Positions 7,338-8,245 of a DNA stretch of 8,245 nt are shown here, piece after piece. This DNA comes from Burkholderiales bacterium UBA6064. Its GTDB lineage: Bacteria > Pseudomonadota > Gammaproteobacteria > Burkholderiales > Burkholderiaceae_B. Below the pieces are notes generated by a model. The model searched no databases, was not told the DNA's origin, and was given only the letters and a program-made list of their open reading frames with translations. The position numbers and the translations under genes were made by a program. The stretch's first letter is position 1, and each line of letters opens with the position of its first letter. The stretch lies in contig DIYC01000146.1 in the NCBI GenBank assembly GCA_002428895.1, forward strand, positions 1-8,245, read 5' to 3'.

Positions 7338-7340
7338 TTA

Positions 7341-8245
7341 ATGAGTTCAATTGCTAGCATTGGGTCTCACAGTTCGCATACTCATGATGCCGACAGTGAT
7401 GCCGTCTCCGTAGCTGAAGAAACCCCTTCCCGCGTTAGTAACATCAACCAATCTCAAACCCCGTTGGGTCGGCCCGCCCCTAAAGACTATGACAATCAAA
7501 AGTACAAGGATATAAAATCTCTTTTTTATGACGGCAATGCATTTTTTTTACATTCGATTGCTGCGAATGAAAACCCATCGTTTAAACAGTATTCTTTAGA
7601 CCAAGAGTATGTTGAATTGGTGTTCGACAGTTACATTCAGTTTCACGCGATGATTAAAGGGGTGGGGTTGCCGTCCGATTTAACGAAAGCTGACACAGAA
7701 AAGTTTAAAGAATTATTAACGGATATTGAAACTGATTTTCGTCTCATTCTTAATGCCCCACGCTTTACTCAGCTTTTAAAGGAAATTCCTAATTTTGAGC
7801 CGCCCGCTTCGGGTGCGGTCAAGGGTGAGAAAAGTAACAGCAGTGCAAATGTTGGGTCATCGTTGACAAAGCAAGCGAACGAGGGGCAAAGCGTTTCTGT
7901 TTTAATTGGTAAAATTAATAACGCAATTTTGAACAAGAATTATCTTCAAACGGTTCAAGTTTTGGATCCGAACACGGAAACTAAGCTCAACGCGTATCTA
8001 ACCGCCATCGGGGCTGATCAGGTTCTGCCTGAGAAAAAACAGGGCTTAAAACAGGCTGAAGGTTCTACGCCTCCGAGTGAATTAAAGAGACATAAAAAAC
8101 TAACAGTTCTTGAGCTTTTCCAGGAAGTTTCAACAAATTTGGGGGGTATCGGTAACCCGCCTGCTGCTAAATCGAATGCTCTATTTGAGATTTGGCTTAA
8201 GACCAAGATTGATAAAACCTCTGAGGATAAACCTGAGGGTTCCAC
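7341..8245 (+). CDS. Unrecognised Ser/Thr-rich N-terminus protein, 3'-partial, possible second effector
   Basis: An open frame of 301 codons from a well-placed ATG to the window edge, with no stop, so the C-terminus is missing. I do not recognise the family. Residues 1-45 are polar and low in complexity (MSSIASIGSHSSHTHDADSD at the start), with no signal peptide or membrane segment. Residues about 50-153 look helical and globular (aromatic-rich, for example SLFYDGNAFFLHS). Residues 154-185 form a Gly/Ser/Asn-rich linker. A second probably helical section (about 186-228, then 252-290) follows, split by a Lys/Gln/Pro-rich linker. It lies 96 bases after the LRR gene on the same strand and shares its GGAACTTTT upstream motif and type of N-terminus, so the two may be co-regulated and both be secreted effectors; that is inference only. 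The coding call rests on the strong ribosome binding site, long open frame and protein-like composition. Confidence 0.85.
   Translation, partial: MSSIASIGSHSSHTHDADSDAVSVAEETPSRVSNINQSQTPLGRPAPKDYDNQKYKDIKSLFYDGNAFFLHSIAANENPSFKQYSLDQEYVELVFDSYIQFHAMIKGVGLPSDLTKADTEKFKELLTDIETDFRLILNAPRFTQLLKEIPNFEPPASGAVKGEKSNSSANVGSSLTKQANEGQSVSVLIGKINNAILNKNYLQTVQVLDPNTETKLNAYLTAIGADQVLPEKKQGLKQAEGSTPPSELKRHKKLTVLELFQEVSTNLGGIGNPPAAKSNALFEIWLKTKIDKTSEDKPEGS

Noticed and set aside
7245..7340. PIP box (TTCG-N16-TTCG) for HrpB/HrpX before either accessory gene
   Set aside because: No TTCG pair occurs in either intergenic region.
8018..8245. Open frame on the minus strand at the right end, and other minus-strand frames inside uvrA
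   Set aside because: They lie opposite well-supported + strand genes, lack convincing ribosome binding sites and have no recognisable domains.

Overview
The window carries three genes, all on the + strand: a uvrA-type excinuclease gene (6-2753), a very large leucine-rich-repeat (LRR) gene (2820-7244), and the 5' part of an unrecognised gene that runs off the right edge (7341-8245). No tRNA, rRNA, CRISPR array, insertion sequence or origin was seen. No stretch over 100 bases lacks a gene.

Organism: a Gram-negative proteobacterium, most likely a betaproteobacterium of the Burkholderiales type. This is inferred mainly from the UvrA. Its wording (GIPPTVAIEQRTS, KSTVATLTE, SFNSKHGWC) resembles, from memory, the C-terminal half of the double-length 'dimeric' UvrA proteins of Burkholderia/Ralstonia relatives. 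The reading frame is still open at the left edge, so the visible 915 residues may be only the second half of such a fusion.

The downstream region looks different. The second and third genes are more AT-rich by eye. Both encode proteins with no signal peptide and a polar Ser/Thr-rich N-terminus of about 40 residues, and each has the 9-mer GGAACTTTT 54-64 bases before its start. Upstream of the LRR gene this 9-mer is part of a good match to the HrpL-type 'hrp box' (GGAACY-N15/16-CCACNNA). The LRR protein carries two copies of a helical cap (W...P.E...R...I..C...L.L..L.L..LP) like the one before the LRRs of type III effectors of the YopM/IpaH/SspH class. Together these features suggest a pair of candidate secreted effectors beside a housekeeping DNA-repair gene. 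The LRR protein has about 35 repeats in three blocks, and the middle block reads like plant NLR-type LRRs. It has an unrecognised C-terminal domain and no visible IpaH-type E3 ligase domain. The effector reading is inference: no secretion apparatus, chaperone or regulator gene lies in the window.
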